A stretch of DNA of 64,000 nucleotides from Chytridium lagenaria. Lineage: Eukaryota > Chytridiomycota > Chytridiomycetes > Chytridiales > Chytridiaceae. The notes beneath the pieces are model-generated. The model saw nothing but the letters and a program-made list of their open reading frames with translations, did no database searches and had not been told where the DNA came from. Shown here one piece after another: positions 36,680-47,049 of the stretch. Location of the stretch: positions 1-64,000 of the forward strand of contig JAHLKC010000154.1 in assembly GCA_025449115.1 (NCBI GenBank), given 5' to 3'. The position numbers and the translations under genes are program-made. Position 1 is the stretch's first letter, and each line of letters opens with the position of its first letter.

Positions 36680-37505
36680 TTAGTCACGCTTGTCGGCGTT
36701 GGTGCCAGAGACGAGGAACGGGGTCTCCTCGATCTTTTCTTGATGAGAGCCACAGAATTTGCATTTGACGGCGTCCTTGTGGATATCCTCCATGCTGCAA
36801 AGAAAAAAGAAAATATCAATATTTGGTATTATTTTTAAAAAAATAAAAACTCTGACTAAAAAAAAGGAAATGGCACACCGGTACTCACCAAAATTCACAG
36901 GCCCTAGTGGTCTTTGGTGCTTCCTCCTTCTTCCTCAAGAAAGCCGCCGAGTACCCCTTCACGACAAAGAACACAATCAAAGCAATAAGCACAAAGTTGA
37001 TACAGATCTGCACAAAACGACCCCAGTTCCAGGTTAAAGCCCCGGCAGTGTTGGCGATGGCGATGGTGGAGTAGTTTCCTTGTTTGCCTTCAATGCAATT
37101 GGGGTCCTTGATGCCGGCAGCGTTCTTTTTGCACTTGATGACGATGAAAGAGTTTTCCGAGGTTGTTTTCGGTGGCAAGACCGATGAGAGGGTGATCAGA
37201 TCGACGACAAACGAGTTGACGACTGCAGTGGAACGGAAATGAAATTGTTAGGAAGTTGTTTTAATGAAAAGGAATGGTGCTAAAAGAGTTGTATTATGTT
37301 TGTTACTTACTCGCAGTGAAAGCTCCACCAATGATGATACCGACGGCAAGGTCGACAACGTTGCCACGTTGAAGGAATGCAATGAAATCTTGGCAAGAGA
37401 GCTCACTGCCTTTCCAGTCTTTTGAACACCACCCTTGAGCTTGTCAGCAGCGTTGTTGGAATGCATGTCAATGGTGACGGTGTCGGGGGAGGCAGTCTTA
37501 GACAT
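36680..37505 (-). CDS. MscL-type mechanosensitive channel, copy 2
   Basis: Starts MSKTASPDTV at 37,505. The short basic N-terminus leads to RGNVVDLAVGIIIGGAFTA, the clearest MscL TM1 signature in the window. A loop with CIEGKQGNYST follows, then TM2 (VQICINFVLIALIVFFVVKG) and a tail with CEFC and CKFC, ten residues apart and joined across an intron. Three frame breaks: AAA read as AA near 37,395, and a compensating pair around the D-L-I-T-P site near 37,150-37,190. Ends at NADKRD, stop at 36,680. It lies in the same orientation as copies 1 and 3, about 0.8 kb from each. Confidence 0.85.
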
Positions 37506-38257
37506 TGTTCAAGTAGTAAGTAGTTGGTAGGAAGCGGAATAAGTTGTTTTAAAGAATGCTAGATATTGTGAAAATGGCCCCACGGATGATGTGCCCCCTC
37601 TTTTTATATTTTTTGGGAACCCACAGGAAAAAAAAAAAGATTAGAAAAAAAAAAAAGGGAAGACCCATATTTTAGTTTCAATATCTGGACAAATATGGAC
37701 AGATTTTATTTATTTTATTATATTTATTTGAAGTGAAGATCGGGACTTGTCAAACAGAATTGTCAATCCTTAAGTTTGTGTAACTACAAAAGATGAAGTT
37801 TTTACATTTACCGAGAGTTTGAGAGTGATACCGACCCCACGGGAGAACGTCATTTGCGACAACCCACCCTTGAAGTGCCCCTCGGATACCCCATGCCCCT
37901 GCGATCAAAAAACAGAAACACTCGTGAGGTGATGGTTTTACTTTTTCATTATTTATTACAAAGGGGAGAAGTGTGCATAGAAAAGTATAGGAGAAGAAAG
38001 GAAGAAATGCATGCGTGGAGAACAAAAAAAGTAGAGAAAGAATAGTGGCGAAAAAAGAGTGACCGTTGAATGTACAGAGAACGAAAAAGGTCCAAACAAG
38101 ATATGTATAGAGGAGTTCTCTACTATCCAATCTCATATCCACCAAAAATACACCCAAGCACTTTGACAGGCCACAAGGTACGTTATAAATTACAATTTCA
38201 CATTCAGTCCCCCTTTCCAAGCGATACCCGTACGCCATTCATGGCAAGTGTAATCAC
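37506..38257. other. Intergenic between MscL copies 2 and 3
   Basis: 752 bp, strongly AT-rich near 37,620-37,740 with A-runs. Likely promoter of copy 2 and 3' flank of copy 3. A long hydrophobic open frame on the minus strand here (37,750-38,238) has no family features. Confidence 0.6.
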
Positions 38258-39204
38258 TCAATACTGCTTCTTCCTCTCAGCGTTACCGTTGCCAGCAAAT
38301 GGATTCTTGATGTTGCTGAACACGGCAAGGGGGTTTGCGGATGATGAAGGAGCGGCTCCAGGTTCTTCTTCTTTGGGGATCTGCTCGGCTGTGCAGTGCT
38401 TGCAGCGGGTGGCGGTTAACTTGATGTCTCGAAACTGCAAAGGTAGAGAGGGTTAGTTTCAAGCGAGGAGACAACAAAAGAGGAGTATATGAGACTCACC
38501 AGAACTGGCAGGCTTGGACTTGACAGGGGGTTTGGGAGCAACACGAAGGAAGGTGGCTCCATAGATTTTAACGAAAAAAGTAGATGAAGGCGGAGATGAT
38601 GAGGAAGTTGATGACGGTTTGGATGAATCGACCCCTAATTATAGGTGGTTGATTGTTAGGCTATCATAATGGAGAAGATGGTGGGTGAAACTTTGATTTT
38701 TACCAGTTGAGAGTGAGGGCACCGGCAGCGTTGGCAGCGGTGACCGTCGAGTAATTTCCTTGTTTACCCTCAATACAGTTGGGATCTTTTGTTCCATTCA
38801 CAACCTTACACTTGATGACAACAAAAGTGTTTTCCAAGTTTTTTTCCGTCGCAAGACCAATGATCGGTGTAATAATATCATTCACAAGCGAGTTGACGAC
38901 TACATTGTATAAAAACATCAGTCTGGGCTCTAAAAATCATACATCACTCCCAAACTTACTCGCAGTGAACGCAGCACCCATCACCACACCGACAGCGAGG
39001 TCAACGACGTTACCACGTTGAGAAAGTTGATGAAATCTTGGGCGACGGAACCCACTGCTTTGCCAGTCTTGCCAAGGCCTTGACCGACTTTACCCATGTC
39101 TTGATTGAACTTTTTGAGACCACGAGGTCTGTCTTGGTTTTGGTCCGTCCGGTGGTGACCTCGATCTGGACGTTGTCGATGGTGTCTGGCTTTTGGTTGT
39201 TCAT
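38258..39204 (-). CDS. MscL-type mechanosensitive channel, copy 3
   Basis: Probable start MNNQKPDTID at 39,204; an upstream Met at 39,264 is possible. A basic Gly/Lys linker precedes TM1. Exon 2 reads VVNSLVNDIITPIIGLATE, a canonical MscL D-x-I-x-P-I-I-G-L stretch. The loop carries CIEGKQGNYST as in copy 2. TM2 is FIQTVINFLIISAFIYFFV. The tail CQFC/CKHC spacing (ten residues) matches copies 1 and 2. Frame breaks near 39,020 (one base short before the NVVDLAVG region), one further upstream near 39,140, and TTTTTT in place of TTTTT near 38,570. The tail ends in ERKKQY. Confidence 0.83.
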
Positions 39205-39636
39205 GATGGATATATGTTGAAGGTATGCGATGTAGGTAGAGAGTGAAGTGTGTTGAAGGAGCAAGTAGAGTTAGAGCAAGTCAAATTCCAAGATGTTGAC
39301 ACAGGGCGTTACTGGTGGCAATGGTGATGATGAAGGGGCAATTCTCTTTTAGTCACAACTTTCCAAGCTTGCCGTAAGACATGTTTGTCAAAACAAATTT
39401 AGTCAGCGCCACAGTAAATTCAATTCTGAATGGAAGATCCCAGAAATGACTTGGTAATTAACGAAAAGTCTGTCATTGCCGTATTGACATCTGCATTCAC
39501 GACTAGACAAAAAAAAGCTAAGATAATCGTGATAAAGTGATGTGCATAATTCAAAAAGATATATTTATTGCTCAACTCGAAATACATGGAGAAAGGCTAT
39601 TGACTTTTTCAGAAAAAGAAAGGGCCTCTGCGCGCT
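39205..39636. other. Intergenic between MscL copy 3 and the SDR-like gene
   Basis: 432 bp. Upstream region of MscL copy 3 and 3' flank of the dehydrogenase-like gene. No gene recognised. Confidence 0.55.
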
Positions 39637-40332
39637 TCACGCAACATTCACAAACACAGCCTCCCTCTTCTTCTCCAACTCGACAAACGTTTCTGCAACT
39701 TCCTCAGCCGTAATAGTGGCATTCCCTGAATCAAACGGCGTCCCCTTGACGGCCCCAAGCACCGTCACCTCCCCAGCATAAACGCCCTTTGATTTCACCG
39801 TCAAATTCAACAAATGCACCGTCTTCCTCTGCGCAGCCTTGGACACTGCCAAAGTCGCCGCATTCCAATCCACAGCCACCTGCGCAACGGTATCGTTTTC
39901 AAGGGAAAGTCCACCACCCGTGACGAGGACGGCACCCTTTGTGGCTTCCAGATCGGGGAGGGAGGCTTGGACGGCGGTGATGAGGGAGGTGATGGTCAAG
40001 TTGAAATTGGATTGAAAGTCTTCAATGGTGCCATCAAGAACACCCTTGGCGACGCCGTAAGGGTTCCAGAAGAGTATTGAGATGAGGGCACCGGTGCCAA
40101 ACGCGGATTTGATGATGGGGATGGTGGATTTGACGGCATGTGGGTCGCTGAGGTCGACGGCGAAACCTTTGGCGGGAATGTTTTGTTTTGAAAAGTGGGC
40201 GACGGCTTCGTCGAGCTTGGATTGGGTGCGGGAGAGGAGGGCGAGGGTGTAACCGAGGCTACCAAACTTTTGGGCGACAGCGGTAGAGATGCCAGGACCG
40301 AAACCGGCAATGATGATAAGCTTGGTGGTCAT
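39637..40332 (-). CDS. Short-chain dehydrogenase/reductase-like protein, atypical active site
   Basis: 231 residues from the Met at 40,332; the frame stays open to 40,386, but MTTKLIIIAG is the natural start of a Rossmann fold. The dinucleotide motif GFGPGIS follows beta-1. VDLSDP marks the adenine-binding turn and NPYGV occupies the NNAG-like position. Where the catalytic YxxxK should be, the sequence reads NAATLAVSKAA with no tyrosine anywhere in that helix. The preceding TGGGLSL keeps a serine. Single exon. The product may be a divergent SDR of the kind common in bacteria and fungi, or a nucleotide-binding non-enzyme. Substrate unknown. Confidence 0.82.
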   Translation of the reverse strand: MTTKLIIIAGFGPGISTAVAQKFGSLGYTLALLSRTQSKLDEAVAHFSKQNIPAKGFAVDLSDPHAVKSTIPIIKSAFGTGALISILFWNPYGVAKGVLDGTIEDFQSNFNLTITSLITAVQASLPDLEATKGAVLVTGGGLSLENDTVAQVAVDWNAATLAVSKAAQRKTVHLLNLTVKSKGVYAGEVTVLGAVKGTPFDSGNATITAEEVAETFVELEKKREAVFVNVA

Positions 40333-40835
40333 GGTTGATATGAAGTAATGTCGTGTAGATGGATAGAGGTGGGATGAAAAGTGCACGAAATGAAGTGGAG
40401 TGGAAGACGCGATGAGGGCGGGTGTTTTTGTATTTTGGTGTTGAGAGGATTCCCAGTGTTTATTTTTATATGGCAGAAATGGTTTGTCAGATGAATTAGT
40501 AATTATTTCTAATAAAAGTCTAACTGACCAATGAAATGAATTACAAATTATTATTAATTACTGCTGGCCAATGACATGAGTTACAAGTATTTCTAACAAC
40601 TACTGACCAATTGAAATAGAGACATGCACATCTGACCAATGATACTTTATGCTTTGAAACAAACAGCCAATCATTAAGGGATGATGATTATTTGATTATT
40701 TATTTTTATTAATAATTGTAAAATAAAAAACTTGTTTATGCAAAAATAATAATTACATTGATGTGCAGCATTAAAGAATAATAAGAAAAACAAGATAAAA
40801 AATAGTCTGCTCAGATGAGGGCTTGAAAAATAATG
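40333..40835. other. Intergenic: SDR-like promoter and TM7 gene 1 3' flank
   Basis: 503 bp, AT-rich, containing the CCAAT cluster listed separately. No gene seen. Confidence 0.6.
40521..40671. promoter_or_regulatory. Five phased CCAAT boxes upstream of the SDR-like gene
   Basis: CCAAT occurs at 40,528, 40,568, 40,607, 40,636 and 40,667 (spacings 40, 39, 29 and 31), four of them as (T)G(A/G)CCAAT. The first two lie in a degenerate ~40-bp tandem repeat (CCAATGAxATGAxTTACAA). The array is about 200-340 bp upstream of the SDR-like start, a plausible place for Hap/NF-Y binding. Function is inferred. Confidence 0.5.
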
Positions 40836-41828
40836 TTACTTCTTGGAGTCCTGGATCCACTGTAACCGACCGCGGTTGATCCTGTACTGAACAACGACCC
40901 CAATAGCCGTAAGCACCAACACAGAGATAGCCATCGCGATAACCTTTCCATCGACCCTAAAAGAAAAATACTAAGTATAAAGATTCTAAAAAAGATGAAT
41001 GTTGAAAGAGAAAAAACTCACTGGAAAGCCGACACATCTACATTCCCGCCAGCCACCGCTCTCGCAGCAGCCTCTGCGAAGCCAACCCCAGCAAAACAAT
41101 CCACTCCAAAGATAACACCATAAGAGCCTGCGAAGCTCGTAACAAAGATGACAAGAGGTTTTTCCAGTTTCAAAGCGGCAACGATACCAATGATGACGAA
41201 CACGGCGATGAAAATCCAACGACCCCACCCGGATTCGATGAGAGAGCCGGGACGGAGACCGAGGATGAAGATGGCGAGGAAGAAACCGCCAACGGCGCCG
41301 AGAGCAAAGATGCAGAGGCGGCGGAGACAGAGGAGGAGGAAGCCGACTAGATTGGTTGCGGGTCAGTATGATAGGGAGTTGGTGTGGATATGGATGGTAT
41401 GGTGAAGAAATAAAATAGAAGTGAATGACTTACAAAGAATACCGATGGCGATGGAACCGAGAAGAAGGACAAGTTCACGAGAAGGATACCCATTTGAAGG
41501 TTCAACACGAATAAGGATATTATATCCAAGCATAGACCCGATGATTGAACCAACCACAAAGATGGTAGGTTTATAGAGTTTAAACCCAAAGAAGAGGATA
41601 AACTACAGAAATAAGAACCATCAGTCTTTAGGAACGTTATGAAAGAATGCCGCTTACCCCTCCCACAAGAATACTCAAGGCTCCAGTGAGACCTCCCCCA
41701 AGAGTCAGTTTGACATTGTTGAGCTCATTGGATGCCTTTTCGGGGATGTTGGATTGCGGAACGGGTGCTGTGAATGCGGTTGTGGCGAGTAGGACCCATG
41801 TTAACGCAGTAAAGACGATGGAGGACAT
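40836..41828 (-). CDS. TM7S3/TMEM198-like (DUF4203) seven-helix membrane protein, copy 1
   Basis: Starts at 41,828 with a signal peptide (MSSIVFTALTWVLLATTAFT). Seven hydrophobic helices follow: GALSILVGG to FILFFGFKLY, PTIFVVGSIIGSMLGY, ELVLLLGSIAIGIL, CIFALGAVGGFFLAIFILGL, WIFIAVFVIIGIVAAL, PLVIFVTSFAGSYGVIFG and MAISVLVLTAIGVVV. The glycine-rich helices, GFKLYKPT and LRPGSL fit the DUF4203 / TM7S3-TM198 family. Four exons; introns follow LVGG, G-I-L-F and V-S-A-F. Ends WIQDSKK. Located in a secretory-pathway or plasma membrane. Molecular role not established here. Confidence 0.8.
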
Positions 41829-42945
41829 GATGGTGTTGAGAATGTAGTTAAAATCGATGATGCTTGAGGGGTATACAAGTCTGATGGTGATTGATGGTTG
41901 AGGTATACAAGTTTGAGGATTAAGGAAGCTTCTTGCAGTTCTCTTGGTAAGCTTTATAGAAGAAAAAAAAAACTTCAACTGCGTGCGTGCGTGCTGCATG
42001 CTTCTGGCCGAGGCAGGTTGAGGCGGTGTGAGGTAATCTCTTACGCGCCCAGAAACCAACCACCCTTGGCGTTGGACAAAACAAGGGGAAATTGGGGCCA
42101 ATTTACTAACTGAAATTGTCAGATGTTTATTTGTTTTTGTTTTCAAAGAAAAAAACAAACTTTATGAGGCTGATTGACAATTTGACACGGATCACATTTC
42201 ATTTGGGAAAAGACGTGGAGTTCATGGCCCGCTCGGAAATTAATTAAAAACACATCAGAAGTTGAACTCTGAAATTAGACTTACTATGATCTACAGACAT
42301 TTCTAAAAAAGGATAGCGTCATCTTGGTAGGTTTCTTGGTAAACGTATGATACGGATCGCTTTAAATACTTTTCTGTTTCAATTTCCGTCTCATGCACTC
42401 CACGCTATCACTTTGCAGGAAAGTGAATACCTTTTAAGGAGAGTTATATAAATATTAAATAGTGATACTTTAGGACCTGTACTCTATTAGTATTACCAAC
42501 TTGTATGAAGCGCATCCCTCCATTATCGTTTTCTTATTGCAATTAAGATGAATAATATTTGAATTAATTGAGCTTTTGCTAAACTAATAATAAACTGACA
42601 GCCTGTTGCACCATTCTACATACATACATACACATGTACATACATACAGTGAAAGAAAGGGTTTATGCTTTTGCCATCCTATTTATTTATGAGAAGGGGG
42701 GAGTGCTATGTTATATACAACCCAAGCATGACGATATAATAATAATTCTTTAAGAAACACTGTATGCAGTACAGATTGATGTATGAGTTGTCAAGTGTGA
42801 CAAGTATATACTCTTTGTTAAATAATAATAAAGCATGCAATAATAAACTATATATATATATATATGTATCAAGCAAAAGATATATAGAAATAAACCAAAG
42901 ACCTCATATCATAAAGAAAGTGGAATATTAGAGTGGACGGAAATA
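41829..42945. other. Intergenic between the two TM7 genes
   Basis: 1.1 kb. Upstream of TM7 copy 1 and downstream of copy 2. Very AT-rich toward 42,250-42,940, with a (TACA)n stretch near 42,617-42,650 and a (TA)n run near 42,850-42,865. I see no gene or structured RNA. Confidence 0.6.
42617..42650. repeat. (TACA)n microsatellite
   Basis: Imperfect TACATACATACA tract interrupted by CACATG. A simple repeat in intergenic DNA. A second simple repeat, (TA)n, lies near 42,850-42,865. Confidence 0.85.
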
Positions 42946-43869
42946 TCACTTTCGACAATCTTGAATCCAGGTATCCTGTCCCCGGCTAATCCTAAACTGC
43001 ACAAACACGCCGATAGCCGCAAGAACAAGAACAGAGATGGCCATTGCGAATATGTTTCCATTGACCCTACAATCAAAGCCTTAGTCTTACCTCAAACTAT
43101 ACTAGCTGAAAAAAGAAAAAGGATGTTGTCAAAGTACCTAAAAGCCGATACATCCACATTTCCCCCAGAAACCGCCCTCGCAGCAGCCTCTGCGAACCCT
43201 AAATTCGCAAAACAATCAATCCCAAAGATAACTCCATAAGCACCCACGAAACTCGTGGCTGCGATGACCAAAGGTTTTTCAATCTTAAAGGCGGCAACGA
43301 TACCAAGGATGACAAACACGGCAATGAAAATCCAACGACCCCACCCTGTTTCAATGAGGGAGCCGGGACGGAGACCGAGGATGAAAATGGCAATGAAGAA
43401 ACCACCAAGCGCGCCCACGGCAAAGATGCAGATGCGTCGGAGACAGAGGAGGAGGAAGCCGACTGGATGGGTTTATAAGGGGTGTGAGTAGGATAGTGAG
43501 AGGGGGCAGGAGCTTACAGATGACACCGATACCGATAGACCCGAACAACAAGACGAGGTCTCTAGAAGGATACCCGTTTTCCGGTTCAGATTGAATCAGA
43601 ATCGAGTATCCGGCGATCGCGCCAATGATGGTGCCGACGATGAAGATGGTGGGTTTGTAGAGCTTGAAGCCGAAAAAGAGGATGAATCCGCCGACGAGGA
43701 GGGTGATGGCGCCGGTTAGAATGGGTCCGAGGGAGAGCTTTGTGGTGGTGACGTTGGTGTTGGCTTGTTGGATAATGTTTTGGGGGAGGGGGGTGGAGAA
43801 GGCGGGGGTTGAGAGAAGGGTGAGGCATGTGATGAGGGAGGGTAACATGGTTGAAGGGATGGAGCCCAT
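42946..43869 (-). CDS. TM7S3/TMEM198-like (DUF4203) seven-helix membrane protein, copy 2
   Basis: Paralogue of the gene at 40,836-41,828, same strand, about 1.1 kb away. A signal-peptide-like start (MGSIPSTMLPSLITCLTLLS; an alternative Met is at 43,848) is followed by the same seven helices and the same landmarks: GFKLYKPTIF, NGYPSRDLVLL, LRPGSLIETGWGRW, FGIDCF and GGNVDVSAF. Intron positions in the second half match those of copy 1. The intron after LVGG is absent here, so GGFILFFGF reads through. Ends WIQDCRK. No frame breaks seen. The pair arose by tandem duplication. Confidence 0.82.
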
Positions 43870-44594
43870 TGTTTGTGTGGAAGGTCGTAAAGAGGATCGT
43901 TACGATGAGCTTGCAGAATAATAATGTCTACCACATCGACCTTGATATGGCTCATCATCGCCATCATCGTCCATCGTAAGATTAAAGGGAGGCGGAGTAA
44001 ATTTGGAGCGTCTCTTTGAGTAAACAAAAAAAAATAATACACGCGGGTTCAATTTACGGTCCTTCGCGTAACCAGTTGCGCATCGCAATGCTTGACTTCT
44101 GGGGTTGAGGAAGCTGGTGTCGTGTCTTAAAGTTTGGTGAAGGGTAATTGGTCAGAGTCGTCTTTAGCGAAGTGGCAAGCTGGAACCAATCCGAGTATCG
44201 AGACTTCGAAAATCTCTGAAACCACTAGTACTCCAACATTATAAACTAACACGCCATTTGTTGCTAGCATCAAAACCTCAATTCTTTTTTAATTTGTTAA
44301 GATTTATACAAAGGACTAAGTAAATTGTACACATGGAACGACAGCAATCATCATCCGCAAAAACCGGGTCGGAAACAGAGAAAACAGGGAACGGTACGAA
44401 AGAGTATCGAATAAAAACGTCAAGGGAGAATATGTGAGTATACGAAAAGAGAGTTGGCAGAATGAGGGTCTCAGATGAACCGCAAAGGTATGTACACGCC
44501 ACATAAAGAGCAACGAAAAAACTATGTACCAAACAAAAAAAAAAACACAAAAAGAATACATGAACGCTAGCCGAAAAAAAATATAAAATCAGGG
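43870..44594. other. Intergenic
   Basis: 725 bp. Upstream of TM7 copy 2 and downstream of the Sel1-repeat gene. No recognisable gene; the minus-strand hydrophobic frames at 44.3-44.55 kb lack family features. Confidence 0.55.
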
Positions 44595-47049
44595 TTAGCC
44601 AGAGTTCTTAGTGAGGATCGACAACCCCACCGCAAGAAGCTTTTTCTTCCCGTTAGGGGTAGGCGGTGAATGCCTATACCGCGTCACAGGCACACCAACC
44701 TCCATCTGCATCTGCTCACCCTTCAACACCGTCGCGTCAGGTGACGGCGAGACAGGCGTCACAGGTGTCCAAAGAGTCGACGCCGACGTAACCGACACAG
44801 ACCGTTCCTCCATCTCGATAGAAAGTGAGGCCCGTGGCATGGGTTCAAAGGCTATAGCGGAGGACGACATGGAGACTTTGGGGTGTCGCGTTGGGATGTT
44901 GATAAAGGGGGTATCTTTGAAATGATGGAGTCGGGCAATGGCAAAGGTATTTTCGTGAAATGCGGCCTTTTTGTACCATTCAAGAGCTTCTTCGAGGTTG
45001 CGGGAGACGCCTATGCCGTGTTCAGTGAAAAAAGCCACTGAGATAAACAATTATTAATGCCATGTTTTATAAAAGAATAGAGACTAAAAAAAACAACAAA
45101 AAAAACCAACAAAGAACAGTATCAAAAGACTGTATCTGCTACTTACTGGCAACTTCAGCTTTAGACCCTCCACCGAGCGCCACACCCTTCCTCGCCCAAT
45201 AAACAGCTTCATCCACATCAACATCAAACCCCACTTCCTCCTCCACGACCCTTCCAAAAGCAGACGGCGCCACCATCAAACCCCTCCCTCCCCTCATCTC
45301 ATCCACCCACTCCCCATCCGCACTCATCCTCCCCATCCCCGGCCACCCCCAACATACATCCAAGCAACCTCAACCATGGCCTCCACAAACCCCTTCCTAG
45401 CAGCCCCAACCGCCACCCCCAAAGCCTCCCTCGGCGCCCGTTTCAACCCAACCTCCCCATTCCACAACGCCTTCGCAAGTCTCATCGCCGCACTCCAACA
45501 CTCCAACCTCATCGCCTCCCTCAAAAGCTCCACGCACCTCCCCCAATCCACTCCAACTCCAGCCCCCCTCGCCAATTCCGCATCCGACGCCCCCTCAAAC
45601 ACACGTTCCGCAGCATCCCCGCCCTCATACAACGACGCGAGGAGGTACAACGAGAGACTATGACGACGCGTCGCGTGGGCGGCCGCGAGTTTCAGCCATT
45701 TGACGGCTTGTTTAAGGTTTTTGATGGGGAGATGTGGGGAGCGCGTTGGGTAGAGGGAGCCTGTGAGATGGAAGCGGGCCAGACGGGTCATGGCGCCGGG
45801 ATGGTTGGCGATGGCGGCACGGCGGTAGAGTTTTAGAGCGCGGGAAGGGTCGGGGGTTGGAACGCCACGACCATGTTCGTAGCAGAGAGCGGCGTGGTAG
45901 GACGCGTCGGTGTGGCCTGAAAAAAACGCGAAAATACAGATTAATTATAAGCATGACGGCATGGGGGGAAATGATCAAAGCCGTACCTCTCTTTGCTGCT
46001 GCTCTAAACAAAACCAACGCCTTCTCGTAATCAGGAGTATGGGCTGGCTCTCCATTTTCACCAATTCCAGGTACGCCCGTGATAAGCAGACATGCAAAAA
46101 AATGCATAGCATCAGGCCATCCATCTACATCCACAAGCGTTCGTAGCAAATCAAGGGCTTCAGATATGACTTGTGCGCGTTCGTGTTCTGGTACGTGACG
46201 AAGGGTTTTGATGAGATGCTCGGCGAGACGGAATCGAGGGGTGGGGTGGTTGGTTGAGTCGTTGTAGAGGGCAGTCCGGAGGGTATGAGTGAGAAGGCTG
46301 AGAGGGGAGAGGACGGGATGGGGAGGTTTGAAGGCTGTGGATTTCGGTGGAGTGGAGGCATGGTATGTTGATAAATGACCCTAACTCATGGTATCAGTTC
46401 AAAATGTTTTATATCATTAAAGAGGTAGAACCCAAAAGGGACCCACCCAATTGTGAAGGCCCTCGGCTGCGGCTTCGGTGGCAAGACGAAGTGCTGAAGG
46501 ATTTTCGGATGATGAGGATGGTGACGATGCGATGGACAGAGGTGATACCGGACTTGGAGGAGCACCACCCCAAGACGGGGATGGCGCGAGTAGACCATTA
46601 TGATGCAGCTGCGTAGGTCTCGGAGACTCTGGTGCAAGCAACCACGAACAAGACATATCTCCTGGCGTCTGGTCCAAGGTTGAATGCGAGACATCCTCGT
46701 CGTCGTCATCATGCACCGAGAAAGAGGGGACTGGACTTGGAGTTGAAATAAGTGTATTCGAGGGACTTGCAATGACACTTCTGGATCGACGGTGTTTTAT
46801 CCAGCGTTGAGAGTTGCGGAAGAGGAAGCCGGTGGTTTGTTGTGGGATGGGCCTTGAACCGCCGTCGATGGAGGTTGACCTTTGCATATTGTACGCGGAA
46901 GAGGAGGAGGATGAGGATATGGAGGGGGTGAAGGAGTAAGTTGGGAGTGATGGACGCCTGTCGCCAGTGAAGTAGTCGTGGATGGTGGTGTTGGTAGAGT
47001 TGCTGGTGCCTCCCGCCTTTGAAGGTGCTGTGGTGGATGTGTTGACCAT
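44595..47049 (-). CDS. Sel1-repeat protein, Skt5/Chs4-like
   Basis: Start MVNTSTTAPS at 47,049. The N-terminal ~200 residues are Ser/Pro-rich and disordered. After an intron near 46,383-46,434 comes a segment with RFRLAEHLIKTL and then tandem Sel1-type (TPR-like) repeats: YEKALVLFRAAAKRG, ALCYEHGRGV with ALKLYRRAA, AVKWLKLAAAHA, AVYWARKGVALGG and EHGIGVSRNLEEALEWYKKAA. Fungal Sel1 proteins of this layout act as scaffolds, for example Skt5/Chs4 activating chitin synthase. The C-terminus (ILTKNSG) has no CAAX box, so farnesylation as in yeast Skt5 is unlikely. One frame break near 45,345 in a G-rich run. Introns near 45,918-45,986 and 45,040-45,146. Confidence 0.75.

Noticed and set aside
37750..38238. 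162-residue hydrophobic open frame, minus strand, between MscL copies 2 and 3
   Set aside because: No family motif, irregular hydrophobicity and a position just beyond the MscL copy 3 stop suggest AT-rich flanking DNA read by chance.
42600..42900. CRISPR-like or structured repeat array
   Set aside because: Only simple TACA and TA microsatellites. No spaced, conserved direct repeats.
43900..44280. tRNA or other small RNA gene between TM7 copy 2 and the Sel1 gene
   Set aside because: I looked for a cloverleaf with GGTTCGA-type T loop and found no consistent stem set.
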